NCBI GenBank assembly: GCA_947478865.1
Contig: CANJXF010000026.1
Location: 1 to 58,453, forward strand
Reading direction: 5' to 3'
DNA length: 58,453 nt
From: Verrucomicrobiales bacterium
Lineage (GTDB): Bacteria > Verrucomicrobiota > Verrucomicrobiia > Limisphaerales > CANJXF01
Numbering within the stretch: the stretch's first letter is position 1; every line of letters starts with the position of its first letter. This document shows positions 1-7,773 of the stretch, in pieces. The translations under genes and the position numbers were made by a program. The notes under the pieces were generated by a model that saw nothing but the letters and a program-made list of their open reading frames with translations, was not told where the DNA came from and made no database searches.

Positions 1-147
1 CTGATACCGTCGCCAGATGCGCTTGCTCTGCCGATAGCTCACCCCCATCAGTCCGCTCGCCGCAATCAGCGTCACCTCCTTCCGAGCCACGCCTGCCATG
101 ATCTTCAATCTCTCACGTTCGCTCCCACTCATCTGTAATGTCTCCAT
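1..147 (-). CDS. Transposase N-terminus, helix-turn-helix (partial)
   Basis: The first 49 codons of a gene that runs off the left edge; the start is the ATG at 145-147. The peptide reads MSGSERERLKIMAGV, then a helix-turn-helix-like stretch ending SYRQSKRIWRRY. This pattern is typical of the N-terminal DNA-binding domain of ISNCY/IS1202-type transposases, where a short SxxERxRLK helix precedes a winged or homeodomain-like HTH. The catalytic DDE region is not in the window, so neither activity nor completeness can be judged. The family call is from memory of the motif. Confidence 0.6.
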   Translation of the reverse strand, partial: METLQMSGSERERLKIMAGVARKEVTLIAASGLMGVSYRQSKRIWRRYQ

Positions 148-180
148 GCACGGGCGGGTTGCTACCGCAACCCAACCCAC

Positions 181-225
181 GGGGACATTCTTATCGAGTT
201 ACCAAGGGGACATTCTCATGGAGTT
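181..225. repeat. Two tandem direct repeats at the IS end
   Basis: Bases 181-200 and 206-225 are copies of one 20-mer beginning GGGGACATTCT and ending GAGTT, matching at 18 of 20 positions and separated by 5 bases. They lie just outside the transposase start. Repeated 20-mers of this kind at an element end are commonly transposase binding sites; that role is inferred here. Confidence 0.65.
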
Positions 226-293
226 CCGACACCAGTTCTAATTTATCTGGCGCACAACTTCCGTTGCGACTACAACCTTCGCTCGTTTACTAA

Positions 294-1556
294 ATGAAGA
301 AACCATCTCTGCTCATAATTTTCCTGACCGTTTTCATCGACCTCATCGGGTTTGGAATCGTGCTGCCGCTATTCCCGATCTTTGCTGAAAATTTGAAGGC
401 CAGCGGGCTGACCATCGGCTTGCTCATGGCGTCGTACTCCGCCATGCAATTTGTTTTCGCGCCTGTTTGGGGACGCATCTCCGATCGCATCGGACGCCGG
501 CCCGTCTTGCTCATTAGCACGGCGGGAGCAGCTATTGCCTACGTAATTTTTGCGATCGGCTCCGGGATGAGCGGCACAACTGCGCTGGTGATTCTGTTTG
601 CCTCGCGGATGTTCGCTGGAGTTTGCGGCGCAAACATCACCGTCGCGCAAGCCTACATCGCCGACATCAGCTCCGCGCAGGATCGTTCCAAACGAATGGG
701 GCTTATCGGCATGGCTTTCGGCCTTGGATTTATTTTCGGCCCGTTCCTCGGCGGAATGGCGCTCAGCCACTTTGGCCCGACCGGCCCCGGCTGGCTCGCC
801 GCGATTTTTTGCACGGCAAATTTCCTGTTTGCGACGGTGAAATTGCGCGAAAGCTACACCCTGGGTTCAGAAAAAGCCGCGCGACGTCCACACCTCGGCC
901 AATGGATTCACACCATGACCCAGCCGAAAATCGGTTTGCTTGTCGGGCTATTTTTCCTCGCCACTTTTTGTTTTGCGTCCTTTGAAACCACACTCGGATT
1001 GCTCGTCATGAAGAATTTTGACATCAACCCGATGAGGAAGTCCGACGCACGAATTGTTGGTTATCTTTTTGCGTATTGCGGAATCATCGGCGCAATTGTG
1101 CAGGGCGGAATCATCGGGCGCTTGGTGAAACTTTTCGGCGAACCACTGCTCATCACCATCAGCCTCGTCATCCTCGCGCTCGGTCTCGCGCCAATGCCGT
1201 TCCTGCACGGACAAGTTCCCGTCGGAAAAGAGTGGCTGCAACCGATCAGCGGCATTTGGTTCCTGTTTCTCGGCGGGCTCGCGCTCGTCTCCATCGGCTC
1301 AAGCCTGACGCGCCCGCCGCTATTTGGAATGATCTCCATCCTCACGCCGCCGACCGAACAAGGCGCGACCCTCGGCGTGGCGCAAGGCGCGGGAAGCCTG
1401 GCGCGTATCTTCGGCCCGATTTTCGCCGGAATCTTCATCAAACAACATCCCGCCATTCCCTATGTCGCCTGCGCCGCGTTGTCCTTCGTCACCGGACTGG
1501 TGGCGTGGAAGTTCTTGCACAAAGCCAAACCGGTGAAGGCAGCGTCAAATGACTAA
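294..1556 (+). CDS. MFS transporter, TetA-like drug/metabolite exporter
   Basis: A 420-residue inner-membrane protein of the major facilitator superfamily, about the usual 12-helix length. The N-terminus is a hydrophobic helix with the FIDLIGFGIVLPLFP signature of the TetA/multidrug (DHA1) branch. Motif A of the 2-3 loop is present as GRISDRIGRRPVLL near residues 60-73. Members exchange protons for drugs or metabolites; the substrate cannot be read from sequence. It is a single gene on the plus strand between the IS end and the purB region. Its TAA stop overlaps the stop of a minus-strand gene remnant. The IS end lies only about 60 bases upstream and may influence its promoter. Confidence 0.88.
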   Translation: MKKPSLLIIFLTVFIDLIGFGIVLPLFPIFAENLKASGLTIGLLMASYSAMQFVFAPVWGRISDRIGRRPVLLISTAGAAIAYVIFAIGSGMSGTTALVILFASRMFAGVCGANITVAQAYIADISSAQDRSKRMGLIGMAFGLGFIFGPFLGGMALSHFGPTGPGWLAAIFCTANFLFATVKLRESYTLGSEKAARRPHLGQWIHTMTQPKIGLLVGLFFLATFCFASFETTLGLLVMKNFDINPMRKSDARIVGYLFAYCGIIGAIVQGGIIGRLVKLFGEPLLITISLVILALGLAPMPFLHGQVPVGKEWLQPISGIWFLFLGGLALVSIGSSLTRPPLFGMISILTPPTEQGATLGVAQGAGSLARIFGPIFAGIFIKQHPAIPYVACAALSFVTGLVAWKFLHKAKPVKAASND

Positions 1557-1684
1557 CGTCCAGCGCGAAACTCAGCTTTAGATTCTGTGACCGCAGTGCC
1601 AACCATCGTACCCACAATTAAATTTCCAAATTCGGCCCATTGATTGATATCCTCGGGTCTGCCCTTTTCATCATAGCCCCAATT
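1553..1684 (-). pseudogene. 3' remnant of an unidentified gene
   Basis: A 43-codon open frame with coding-like composition (it includes GYDEKGRPEDINQWAEFGN) ends in a TAG that overlaps the TAA of the MFS gene tail to tail. It has no start codon: in this frame a TGA stands a few codons upstream, inside the duplicated purB tail. The simplest reading is the surviving 3' end of an old gene whose 5' part was lost when the neighbouring segment rearranged. The family is not recognised and chance openness is possible at this length. Confidence 0.35.
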
Positions 1685-1752
1685 TCTTAAACCGCGCCTT
1701 CACATTCTTGAAATGGAAATCGAGCGAGCTGAGTTTTTCCAGTTCGCATTTG
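1670..1752 (-). repeat. Duplicated 3' end of purB (distal copy)
   Basis: This stretch matches 2868-2950, the last codons and stop of purB, at 77 of 83 positions in the same orientation. In the purB frame it still reads through to the same TGA stop (ending RFKKLGL), with one Cys-to-Ser change among the last two dozen residues. It starts one base beyond the stop codon of the nucleotidyltransferase gene, so the two repeats tightly bracket the two-gene module at 1754-2855. This is the arrangement left by integration at the 3' end of a gene, or by a partial tandem duplication. Confidence 0.9.
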
Positions 1753-1753
1753 T

Positions 1754-2311
1754 TTATTTAAAACTCCGCGTCATTTCCAAAACTTTAGGTTGGGTGGCCT
1801 GAAACAATTCCCGGATTTCCTGAATGTCGGGAATGCGCGCACGGGCAAAACCATCGCGCAAGGAATTCTCAGACTGCGGTTCGCGCTGAAGCAGAAAGCG
1901 TATGTCAGTCAGATCGTTTTCATCGCCGCGCATCATCTTTGTCAAAATGAGGTCAAGCGTGGAGGGGCGAAAAACAACCAGACGAGGAAGTTCGAGCGGT
2001 ATGCCGACGCGTTTAGAAATCCAATCCGGCGACAGAATGATTTCCTGCTCGCGAAAAAGATGGGTCAAGTAAAGGCCCGTGGGTTCGAGTTCGAGATTGG
2101 TTCTTTGCTGGGCTTGCCAAAAGTCGAGATTTTCGTCGGGTGCTTCCAACCACTTCAATGGAAGAATCGCATCGACATCATTTGTCGTCGCGAACGTTGC
2201 GGGGCAATCGGGATATCCCAACGCAAGCGCGGCCCGGCCAAAGATGGTGATTTCAGCAGCGGCAGTGAGGTGCGAATCGAGCGTTTGAAGAATGTGCAAT
2301 GGATTATTCAT
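1754..2311 (-). CDS. DUF6036-like nucleotidyltransferase (possible toxin)
   Basis: A 185-residue soluble protein resembling the DUF6036/AbiEii-type nucleotidyltransferase group. Near the N-terminus is a GRAALALGYP stretch in the place of the family's G-G/S motif, followed by TTNDVDAI supplying the paired acidic metal ligands. Later come FRPSTLDLILTKMMRG and a D-x-x-D-I-R-F-L-L segment, also typical. Such proteins are often toxins of two-gene modules that transfer nucleotides to RNA or protein; that role is inferred here. It is the second gene of a pair: its start overlaps the end of the upstream gene by 8 bases, and its stop abuts the duplicated purB tail. The Gly-to-Arg change in the first motif may alter activity. 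Confidence 0.7.
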   Translation of the reverse strand: MNNPLHILQTLDSHLTAAAEITIFGRAALALGYPDCPATFATTNDVDAILPLKWLEAPDENLDFWQAQQRTNLELEPTGLYLTHLFREQEIILSPDWISKRVGIPLELPRLVVFRPSTLDLILTKMMRGDENDLTDIRFLLQREPQSENSLRDGFARARIPDIQEIRELFQATQPKVLEMTRSFK

Positions 2312-2855
2312 CGCGATTCAGCCAATCTATTCTTGCGGTTCCACCGAATGAACTAACACCTGTGTGACTGACTAGACGACTCCAATGTGGCAACGCGTCC
2401 GTCCGAAGTACGCGGCGCGGACGAAGATGTTCCAGAATATATTTCCAAGGCTCCGCATCAGGCACGTAACGGTGAGCAGCGTTGGCGATGTGAAGAAGGA
2501 CAGGTTCGCATCGCTCCTGTTCGGCAAGCCGGCAAAGACGGGCGGCATCAATTCGTGGGGAACTCAACAACTGCGCGGCAGCGCGCAAGTTGTCGAGGCT
2601 GTAAACATTTTGAGGCAAGCAAAGAGCAATGCCAATTTCTTCGTCGCTCACCTGTGGACTGTCTGGCGGAAGTGGTAAATCAAAATTACGGCGATAATGT
2701 GTCGCCCCTCGCGCGACGGCAACTTTGAGTAACCATTCAGGCAATCGCTTACCTGCGCCGCTTAGCCGAGCCAATCGGAACGCCAATCCCGATTCATGCG
2801 GCGTATCGCCCAACTTGCGGGCAAGCGTAAGGAAAGATGATCCGAGCACTTCCAT
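2304..2855 (-). CDS. Unknown protein, first gene of DUF6036 pair (possible antitoxin)
   Basis: A 183-residue protein of unrecognised family, rich in Arg and Leu, with no signal peptide or membrane segment. It is probably mostly helical (for example RIDAARLCRLAEQER in the middle and EPWKYILEHLRPRRVLR near the C-terminus). It starts 13 bases after the purB stop and overlaps the following nucleotidyltransferase gene by 8 bases, so the two are almost certainly translated together. By analogy with other nucleotidyltransferase pairs, where the partner gene comes first, it could be the antitoxin or a targeting subunit. No DNA-binding motif was recognised. Confidence 0.6.
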   Translation of the reverse strand: MEVLGSSFLTLARKLGDTPHESGLAFRLARLSGAGKRLPEWLLKVAVARGATHYRRNFDLPLPPDSPQVSDEEIGIALCLPQNVYSLDNLRAAAQLLSSPRIDAARLCRLAEQERCEPVLLHIANAAHRYVPDAEPWKYILEHLRPRRVLRTDALPHWSRLVSHTGVSSFGGTARIDWLNRDE

Positions 2856-2867
2856 TGTCGAAACTAT

Positions 2868-2950
2868 ATCATAGTCCGAGCTTCTTAAACCGCGCCTTCA
2901 CATTCTTGAAATGGAAATCGAGCGAGCAGAGTTTTTCCAGTTCGCCTTTG
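2868..2950 (-). repeat. 3' end of purB, proximal copy of the 83-bp direct repeat
   Basis: This is the genuine end of purB, partner of the copy at 1670-1752. The offset between copies is 1198 bases and both have the same orientation. Similarity stops abruptly at 2950, inside the purB reading frame, and at 2868, next to the stop codon. The repeat therefore spans about 27 codons plus the stop. Confidence 0.9.
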
Positions 2951-4203
2951 GCGAAATGCTTTTTCACATCGGCGTCGCTTAACAGTTGTTTCAGGAAATC
3001 GGCGTCGGCATTGCCAGCGTGCTTGGCTTGCCAGGTTTGCATGGCGTTGCGCTGGACGAGGTCGTAGGCCTGTTCGCGGGTCAGCCCTTTCTTGATGAGC
3101 GCGAGCAAAACGGTCTGGGAATTCCACATGCCGAGCGAGAGGCCGAGATTGCGCTTCATGTTCTCGGGATAAACGATCAAACCCTCGGTCAGCTTCGCGA
3201 GCAAGGTGAGCATGTAATCGAGCAACGTGCAGGAATCGGGAAAAATAATCCGCTCGACGGAGCTGTGGCTGATGTCGCGTTCGTGCCAGAGCGCCACGTT
3301 TTCCAAGGCGGCAACGGAGTTGGCGCGCAAGACCCGGGCGAGACCGGTGAGACGTTCGCCAGTGATGGGATTACGCTTGTGCGGCATGGCGCTGGAACCT
3401 TTCTGGCCTTTGGAAAAAAATTCTTCCGCTTCCAAGACTTCGGTGCGCTGCAGGTGGCGAAATTCCGTCGCCCAACGTTCGATGCTTGCGCCAACCAGCG
3501 CCACTGCGGAAAGGAATTCAGCGTGCAGATCGCGCTGGATCACTTGCGTGGCAATCGGTGCAGGTCGCAGGCCGAGTTGCTTGCAAACGTAGGTCTCAAT
3601 TTTAGGCGAGAGGTGGGCGCTCGTCCCGACGGCGCCGGATAATTTGCCGACGGCAACAACTTTGCGGACGCGCTCCAGGCGTTCCAAAGCTCGGCCAAAT
3701 TCGTCATACATCAGCGCCATTTTCAGACCAAACGTGGTCGGCTCGGCGTGAATTCCGTGACTGCGCCCGATGCAGGGAGTGAACTGATGTTCCCTGGCTT
3801 TCTTGCCAATGACTTCACGCAGTTTTTGGAGATCTTCGATCAGAATGTCGGCGGATTGCGTGATCTGCACCGCAAATGCGGTGTCGCCGATATCGCTGCT
3901 CGTCAGGCCAAAATGGAGCCAGCGGCTGGCTTGATGATCGATCTTTTCCGCCACAGCCGTTGTGAAACCGATCACGTCGTGGTTCAACGTTCGTTCCAGT
4001 TCCTTGGCGCGTTCGGTCAATGCTTTCGTATCGGCAAAGCATTTATCCGCGCCGGCTTTCATCTGGGCGAAATCTTTTTTGGGAACAATTCCTTCGGCGA
4101 CGAGCGCTTCGGTGGCCAGCATCTCGATCTGCAACCAGATACGGAGTTTATTTTCGTCGGTCCAAATTTGTCGCATCTCAGGGCGCGAATAGCGTTGAAT
4201 CAT
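2869..4203 (-). CDS. purB: Adenylosuccinate lyase
   Basis: A 444-residue cytosolic enzyme of the fumarase/aspartase superfamily. It cleaves SAICAR and adenylosuccinate, releasing fumarate, in purine synthesis. The family signature SSAMPHKRNPITGE is present near residue 265 and carries the flexible-loop serine. GRSHGIHAEPTTFG holds the catalytic-site His, and LTSSDIGDTAFA the substrate-binding Thr-Ser-Ser. Length is close to the shorter bacterial PurB type. The start MIQRYSRPEMRQIWTDENK fits known N-termini. The last 27 codons are duplicated 1.2 kb downstream around a two-gene module. No other purine gene is adjacent. Confidence 0.95.
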   Translation of the reverse strand: MIQRYSRPEMRQIWTDENKLRIWLQIEMLATEALVAEGIVPKKDFAQMKAGADKCFADTKALTERAKELERTLNHDVIGFTTAVAEKIDHQASRWLHFGLTSSDIGDTAFAVQITQSADILIEDLQKLREVIGKKAREHQFTPCIGRSHGIHAEPTTFGLKMALMYDEFGRALERLERVRKVVAVGKLSGAVGTSAHLSPKIETYVCKQLGLRPAPIATQVIQRDLHAEFLSAVALVGASIERWATEFRHLQRTEVLEAEEFFSKGQKGSSAMPHKRNPITGERLTGLARVLRANSVAALENVALWHERDISHSSVERIIFPDSCTLLDYMLTLLAKLTEGLIVYPENMKRNLGLSLGMWNSQTVLLALIKKGLTREQAYDLVQRNAMQTWQAKHAGNADADFLKQLLSDADVKKHFAKGELEKLCSLDFHFKNVKARFKKLGL

Positions 4204-4224
4204 GCTGGCGAAATTAAAAGGTCA

Positions 4225-4245
4225 AGAGTCCAGAGTCCAGAGTCG
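4225..4245. repeat. Three copies of a 7-bp tandem repeat
   Basis: AGAGTCC occurs twice in a row, followed by AGAGTCG, in the short gap upstream of purB. It is probably a slippage product in non-coding DNA; no function is suggested. Confidence 0.6.
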
Positions 4246-4307
4246 AGTGCAGGCATTGGGGCCGATGAGCAGTGAATTAATTCGTGAGATCGAGCTTTAT
4301 CCGTCGA

Positions 4308-5195
4308 CTACTTGCGCGCCATTTTCTTGCGTGCAGCGTCGAGAATTTGGCGCTCATGGTCAGTCAGGCTGTGAATGCCGTGCGCGGAAATCTTGTCGAG
4401 GATGGGATCGACTGCCTGGCTGATGAACTCAGCGGGCGGCAGATCTTCCTGCTGGGCCGGCTTGGCGCGCCTCCATGAGGGACGCTTGGCGGAATTGGCG
4501 TTAACCAATTCGCGAACGGATGGACTCCGCCCGAAAGGACGCCACCGCAATGGAGGCCGGTCGGAAAGGACAAACCATTTTACGTAGGCAATGCCCATCA
4601 GCATCCCGCCGAGGTGAGCCGCGTGGGCCACGTTGCCACTGGGCATCAGGATTCCAAAAACTGCAAAGGCTGCGCTAAGAAGCAGCAGGTGTTTCGCGCG
4701 CAGGTTGATTGGTATAATGAAAAACAAAAGCAGCGTCAGGGTTCGATCTGGAAACAACGTCGCATAAGCCGCGATCAATCCGAATCCGCCGGCCGATGCC
4801 CCAACGACGGCGCTGCCAAAGTAACGTGGAGCCATTAACGCGCCAATGATTTGAACCAACCCACCGAGAACTCCGCTCAATAAATAAATCCTGACGAAAG
4901 CCACCTTGCCCAGGGTTTCCTCAATCGCGCGGCCGAAGAAAAAGATGGCGATTGAATTGAAGAGCAGATGGAGGAACCCGCCGTGCATGAACTGAAAGGT
5001 CAAAAGTTGCCAGATGTAGCCGTGGCGCAAACCCTCCGTGCTGAGCGCGAAGTATGGGTAAAGCGGAAAATTGGAGGAGCGCTCCAAGATGATCTGCACC
5101 AGGAAACAAACGACATTGACGGCGAGCAGAATCGTGGTCATGGACCAACCTCTGCGTCCCGAGTCACTCCGCATATATGAACGGTCATCCAGCAT
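4308..5195 (-). CDS. Rhomboid family intramembrane serine protease
   Basis: A 295-residue inner-membrane protein with about six helices between residues 20 and 205. The active-site serine lies in VVGASAGGFGLIAAYA near residue 132; the usual GASG is GASA here. The catalytic histidine is in AHAAHLGGMLMGI near residue 192. A soluble C-terminal tail ends in LTDHERQILDAARKKMARK, the short helical DUF6576-type domain seen on rhomboids of this phylum. Rhomboids cleave membrane proteins within or next to a helix; the substrate is unknown. The gene stands alone, with about 180 bases upstream in which no other gene is evident. Confidence 0.9.
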   Translation of the reverse strand: MLDDRSYMRSDSGRRGWSMTTILLAVNVVCFLVQIILERSSNFPLYPYFALSTEGLRHGYIWQLLTFQFMHGGFLHLLFNSIAIFFFGRAIEETLGKVAFVRIYLLSGVLGGLVQIIGALMAPRYFGSAVVGASAGGFGLIAAYATLFPDRTLTLLLFFIIPINLRAKHLLLLSAAFAVFGILMPSGNVAHAAHLGGMLMGIAYVKWFVLSDRPPLRWRPFGRSPSVRELVNANSAKRPSWRRAKPAQQEDLPPAEFISQAVDPILDKISAHGIHSLTDHERQILDAARKKMARK

Positions 5196-5372
5196 TACTC
5201 AAAACGTAGTCGGCGCACTATAGTTTTTCAATCAGGTTCTCCCTGCAGCAGCAAGGTGATTTTCGACGCCGTCGAGGAGGTTTTCCGACCTAGGGAAGCG
5301 GCCCGATATTTCATGCATTAATCACGGTGCTATCCATTAGATAACGGGTATAAACTAATCCCAGCGGATTGT

Positions 5373-6791
5373 TCAAACGCGCTTCGTCAAACTCACCCCA
5401 AGCTGGAGCAATTTTGCCACATCTCCATCGCTTTTCCCTTCCGCGTAAATGCGAAGGATCGGTTCCGTGCCTGAACCACGCAGCATCAGCCACGAGCCGT
5501 CCTCGCTGACGAATTTCACGCCATCGAAGCTTTTCACGCAGGCCAAAGGCGAGTTGAGAAGCTTCTTTGGCGGATTCGTCTTGCAGAATTCCATGAGTGC
5601 TCCGCGCTTCTCCAACGGGAAATGCGTGTCGATCCGGTTATAGCGATGCGGACCGAATTGCTTTTCCAGTTTGGCCAGAAGTTGGTTCACGGATTTGCGC
5701 TCCGTTGCGAGCAATTCGAGCAATAGAAGTCCGGCAGCTATGCCATCGCGCTCGGGAATATGTCCGGGAAATCCGATTCCCCCACTCTCCTCAAACCCAA
5801 GCAAGACATTTGGTTTCATCAACTCGGTGCAAATGAATTTGAAACCAACGCCGGTTTCGACGAGGTCCAAGCCGTATGCCGCGCACATTTTATCCACCAT
5901 TGAAGTGGTGGTGAGCGCTTTGATGACGCGCCCTTTCATCTTGCGATTCACCACATAGTGATGCAGCAAAAGACAAATCAGTTGATGGGTGGTGAGGTAA
6001 TTTCCGCGACCATCCATGCCGCCGACGCGGTCGGCATCCCCGTCCGTGACGAGGCAAATGTCGTGCGGATGCTTCTTCAAGAACGCGGAGCTCGTGACGT
6101 AGTTTTTCTGAATCGGCTCGGGATTGATTCCGCCAAAATTCGGATCGTGATTCCCATTCAGCGTCGTCACGCGACAACTCGTTCCGGCCAAAAGCTCGTT
6201 GAAGCAACCGGCCCCCACCCCGAAGAGCGCCTCATGGGCGAAACGTAATTTTGATTTCGCGATCAGCGGGAAGTTAACCAGCTTTTTTACGGCGGCGTAA
6301 TGGGCCGGCCGAATGCTTTTCACGAGAATCCGTTTCGCACGTTTCGCTTCACCCAGCGCCATCGTGCGCACCGGATTTTTATCCAACATTTTCTCCACTG
6401 CCTGGCAGATGCTCGGATCTGCCGAACCGCCGTAATGCGCCTTGAGTTTAAAGCCGTTGAAGGCAGGTGGATTGTGGCTGGCAGTAATCATCACGCCGCC
6501 GATGGCATGCTGCGCTTTCACGGCAAAAGAAACAGCAGGTGTTGGCGTCGCCTCTTCCGTGAGCGTAACTTGAAAACCATTCCCCGCCAAAACTTCCGCC
6601 ACGCGGGAAGCAAATTGATCGGAAAGAAAACGACGATCGTAACCCACAACGGCTCGCTTCTCGGTGCCCGCGACGGGATTCTCGTTCCAATAATCCGCCG
6701 TCGCTTGCGCCACGCGTTCGACGTTGGCAAAGGTAAAATCCTCCGCGATCACCGCGCGCCAACCGTCGGTTCCAAATTTAATTTCAGCCAT
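5373..6791 (-). CDS. Phosphoglucomutase/phosphomannomutase family
   Basis: A 472-residue alpha-D-phosphohexomutase with all four domain signatures. The phosphoserine loop is TASHNPPAFNGFKLK near residue 95, the metal-binding loop DGDADRVGG near residue 235, the sugar-specificity loop FEESGGIGFPG near residue 325, and the phosphate-binding loop RGSGTEPILRIYAEG near residue 435. It interconverts hexose 1- and 6-phosphates for cell-envelope sugars and glycogen; glucose or mannose preference cannot be decided. The ATG at 6791 (MAEIKFGTDGW) is chosen because it matches the family N-terminus; an in-frame TTG at 6830 would add 13 residues. Next upstream is rpe, on the same strand. Confidence 0.9.
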   Translation of the reverse strand: MAEIKFGTDGWRAVIAEDFTFANVERVAQATADYWNENPVAGTEKRAVVGYDRRFLSDQFASRVAEVLAGNGFQVTLTEEATPTPAVSFAVKAQHAIGGVMITASHNPPAFNGFKLKAHYGGSADPSICQAVEKMLDKNPVRTMALGEAKRAKRILVKSIRPAHYAAVKKLVNFPLIAKSKLRFAHEALFGVGAGCFNELLAGTSCRVTTLNGNHDPNFGGINPEPIQKNYVTSSAFLKKHPHDICLVTDGDADRVGGMDGRGNYLTTHQLICLLLHHYVVNRKMKGRVIKALTTTSMVDKMCAAYGLDLVETGVGFKFICTELMKPNVLLGFEESGGIGFPGHIPERDGIAAGLLLLELLATERKSVNQLLAKLEKQFGPHRYNRIDTHFPLEKRGALMEFCKTNPPKKLLNSPLACVKSFDGVKFVSEDGSWLMLRGSGTEPILRIYAEGKSDGDVAKLLQLGVSLTKRV

Positions 6792-6868
6792 ATTTTTTAC
6801 AGGAGTCGATATAGGAAAGCACACGTTCAATCAATCAGGGCTTGCTTAAGTGAGCTCCAACCGATGTT

Positions 6869-7585
6869 TCAAGAATCCGATGCCAAGAGAAATCCATTTC
6901 TAGAACTGATTTCGGGCACGTTCGCTGGAGCATTCTTCTCCGCGATCTTCCGCATCTTAGACACCGCCCGGGCGAGACTCGGCTGTCCAAAGAGCCCTGT
7001 GCCAGCGACAAAAGCATCGGCGCCAGCGTGAGCGCATTCGGCAGTCGTCTGGAAATTAATTCCGCCATCGACTTGGATGTGATACGAGAGATTCTTTTCT
7101 GCCCGCCACGCAAATGCCTGTTGAATTTTCGGCAGCGTTTCCGTGATGAACGGTTGCCCGCCGAATCCCGGGTTCACCGTCATGACCAGGATCAAGTCGA
7201 CTTGCGTCAGGAAAGGTTCCAGTGCCGACATCGGCGTCCCAGGGTTGATCGCCAGGCCAACTTTTCTTCCCAGCGAACGAATTTTCCAGATCAATGGCGT
7301 AACCTGTTCGCCTAACTCCACGTGAATAGTGAGTCGGTCTGCGCCATTTTTGACAAATGGTTCCAACAAAATCTCCGGGCGCGAACACATCAGGTGAACG
7401 TCAAGCGGAAGCTTCGTCAAAGGGCGCACGGCGCGCACGGCTTCCGGTCCAAAAGAGATATTCGGCACAAAATGGCCATCCATAATATCCATGTGCAGCC
7501 AATCGGCGCCGGCGGCGGTGGCGCGTTGCGCTTCCTTGCCGAAGCAGGCGAAATTGGCGGCGAGCAATGACGGCGCAATAATCAT
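6869..7585 (-). CDS. rpe: Ribulose-phosphate 3-epimerase
   Basis: A 238-residue TIM-barrel enzyme interconverting ribulose 5-phosphate and xylulose 5-phosphate in the pentose phosphate pathway. Signatures are APSLLAANF at the N-terminus, HMDIMDGHFVPNISFG with the metal-binding His and Asp, VNPGFGGQPFI, and VDGGINFQTTAECAHAGADAFVAG (cut here as VDGGINFQT) with the catalytic Asp and phosphate-binding loop. The ATG at 7585 is preferred because MIIAPSLLAANF is the normal start; an upstream ATG at 7630 would add 15 unusual residues. It probably shares a transcript with the mutase downstream. Confidence 0.94.
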   Translation of the reverse strand: MIIAPSLLAANFACFGKEAQRATAAGADWLHMDIMDGHFVPNISFGPEAVRAVRPLTKLPLDVHLMCSRPEILLEPFVKNGADRLTIHVELGEQVTPLIWKIRSLGRKVGLAINPGTPMSALEPFLTQVDLILVMTVNPGFGGQPFITETLPKIQQAFAWRAEKNLSYHIQVDGGINFQTTAECAHAGADAFVAGTGLFGQPSLARAVSKMRKIAEKNAPANVPEISSRNGFLLASDS

Positions 7586-7729
7586 GTGCGGAAAGCGTAA
7601 TGAAATGTTCGGCAGATGCAAGTGGAGCAAGCGGAAGCAAAGATTTTAAAGCCGGCTCAGATGCTCGCCTCCAACGCGCCGAAAAATCAGAACGGAGCCT
7701 TTCTCAGGAAATCCGCCTCTGGGAAAAAA

Positions 7730-7757
7730 AACGCTGGAAGCGGTTGCTTCCAGCGTT
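7730..7757 (-). terminator. Rho-independent terminator of ftsH
   Basis: A perfect 11-bp stem (7730-7740 pairing with 7747-7757) with a 6-base loop lies 16 bases past the ftsH stop. On the minus strand it is followed by a run of eight T residues. Confidence 0.9.
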
Positions 7758-7773
7758 CTTGAAAACTGTGATA

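Larger units (their letters stand above)
1..231 (-). mobile_element. End of an insertion sequence (ISNCY/IS1202-like), cut by window edge
   Basis: The left edge holds the 5' end of a transposase-like gene, reading leftwards out of the window, followed by a short non-coding end with two near-identical 20-base direct repeats. A transposase start close to repeated end sequences is what the terminus of an insertion sequence looks like. The outer boundary near base 230 is estimated from where the repeats stop. The other end, and any target duplication, lie outside the window, so it is not known whether the element is intact. Confidence 0.6.

Noticed and set aside
2986-3642. Long open frame (218 codons) on the plus strand inside purB
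   Set aside because: It lies wholly opposite a clear purB, matches no family, and is a by-product of the GC-rich coding strand.
4225-4245. Short tandem repeat considered as a CRISPR remnant
   Set aside because: The unit is 7 bases with no spacers; CRISPR repeats are 23-40 bases separated by unique spacers.
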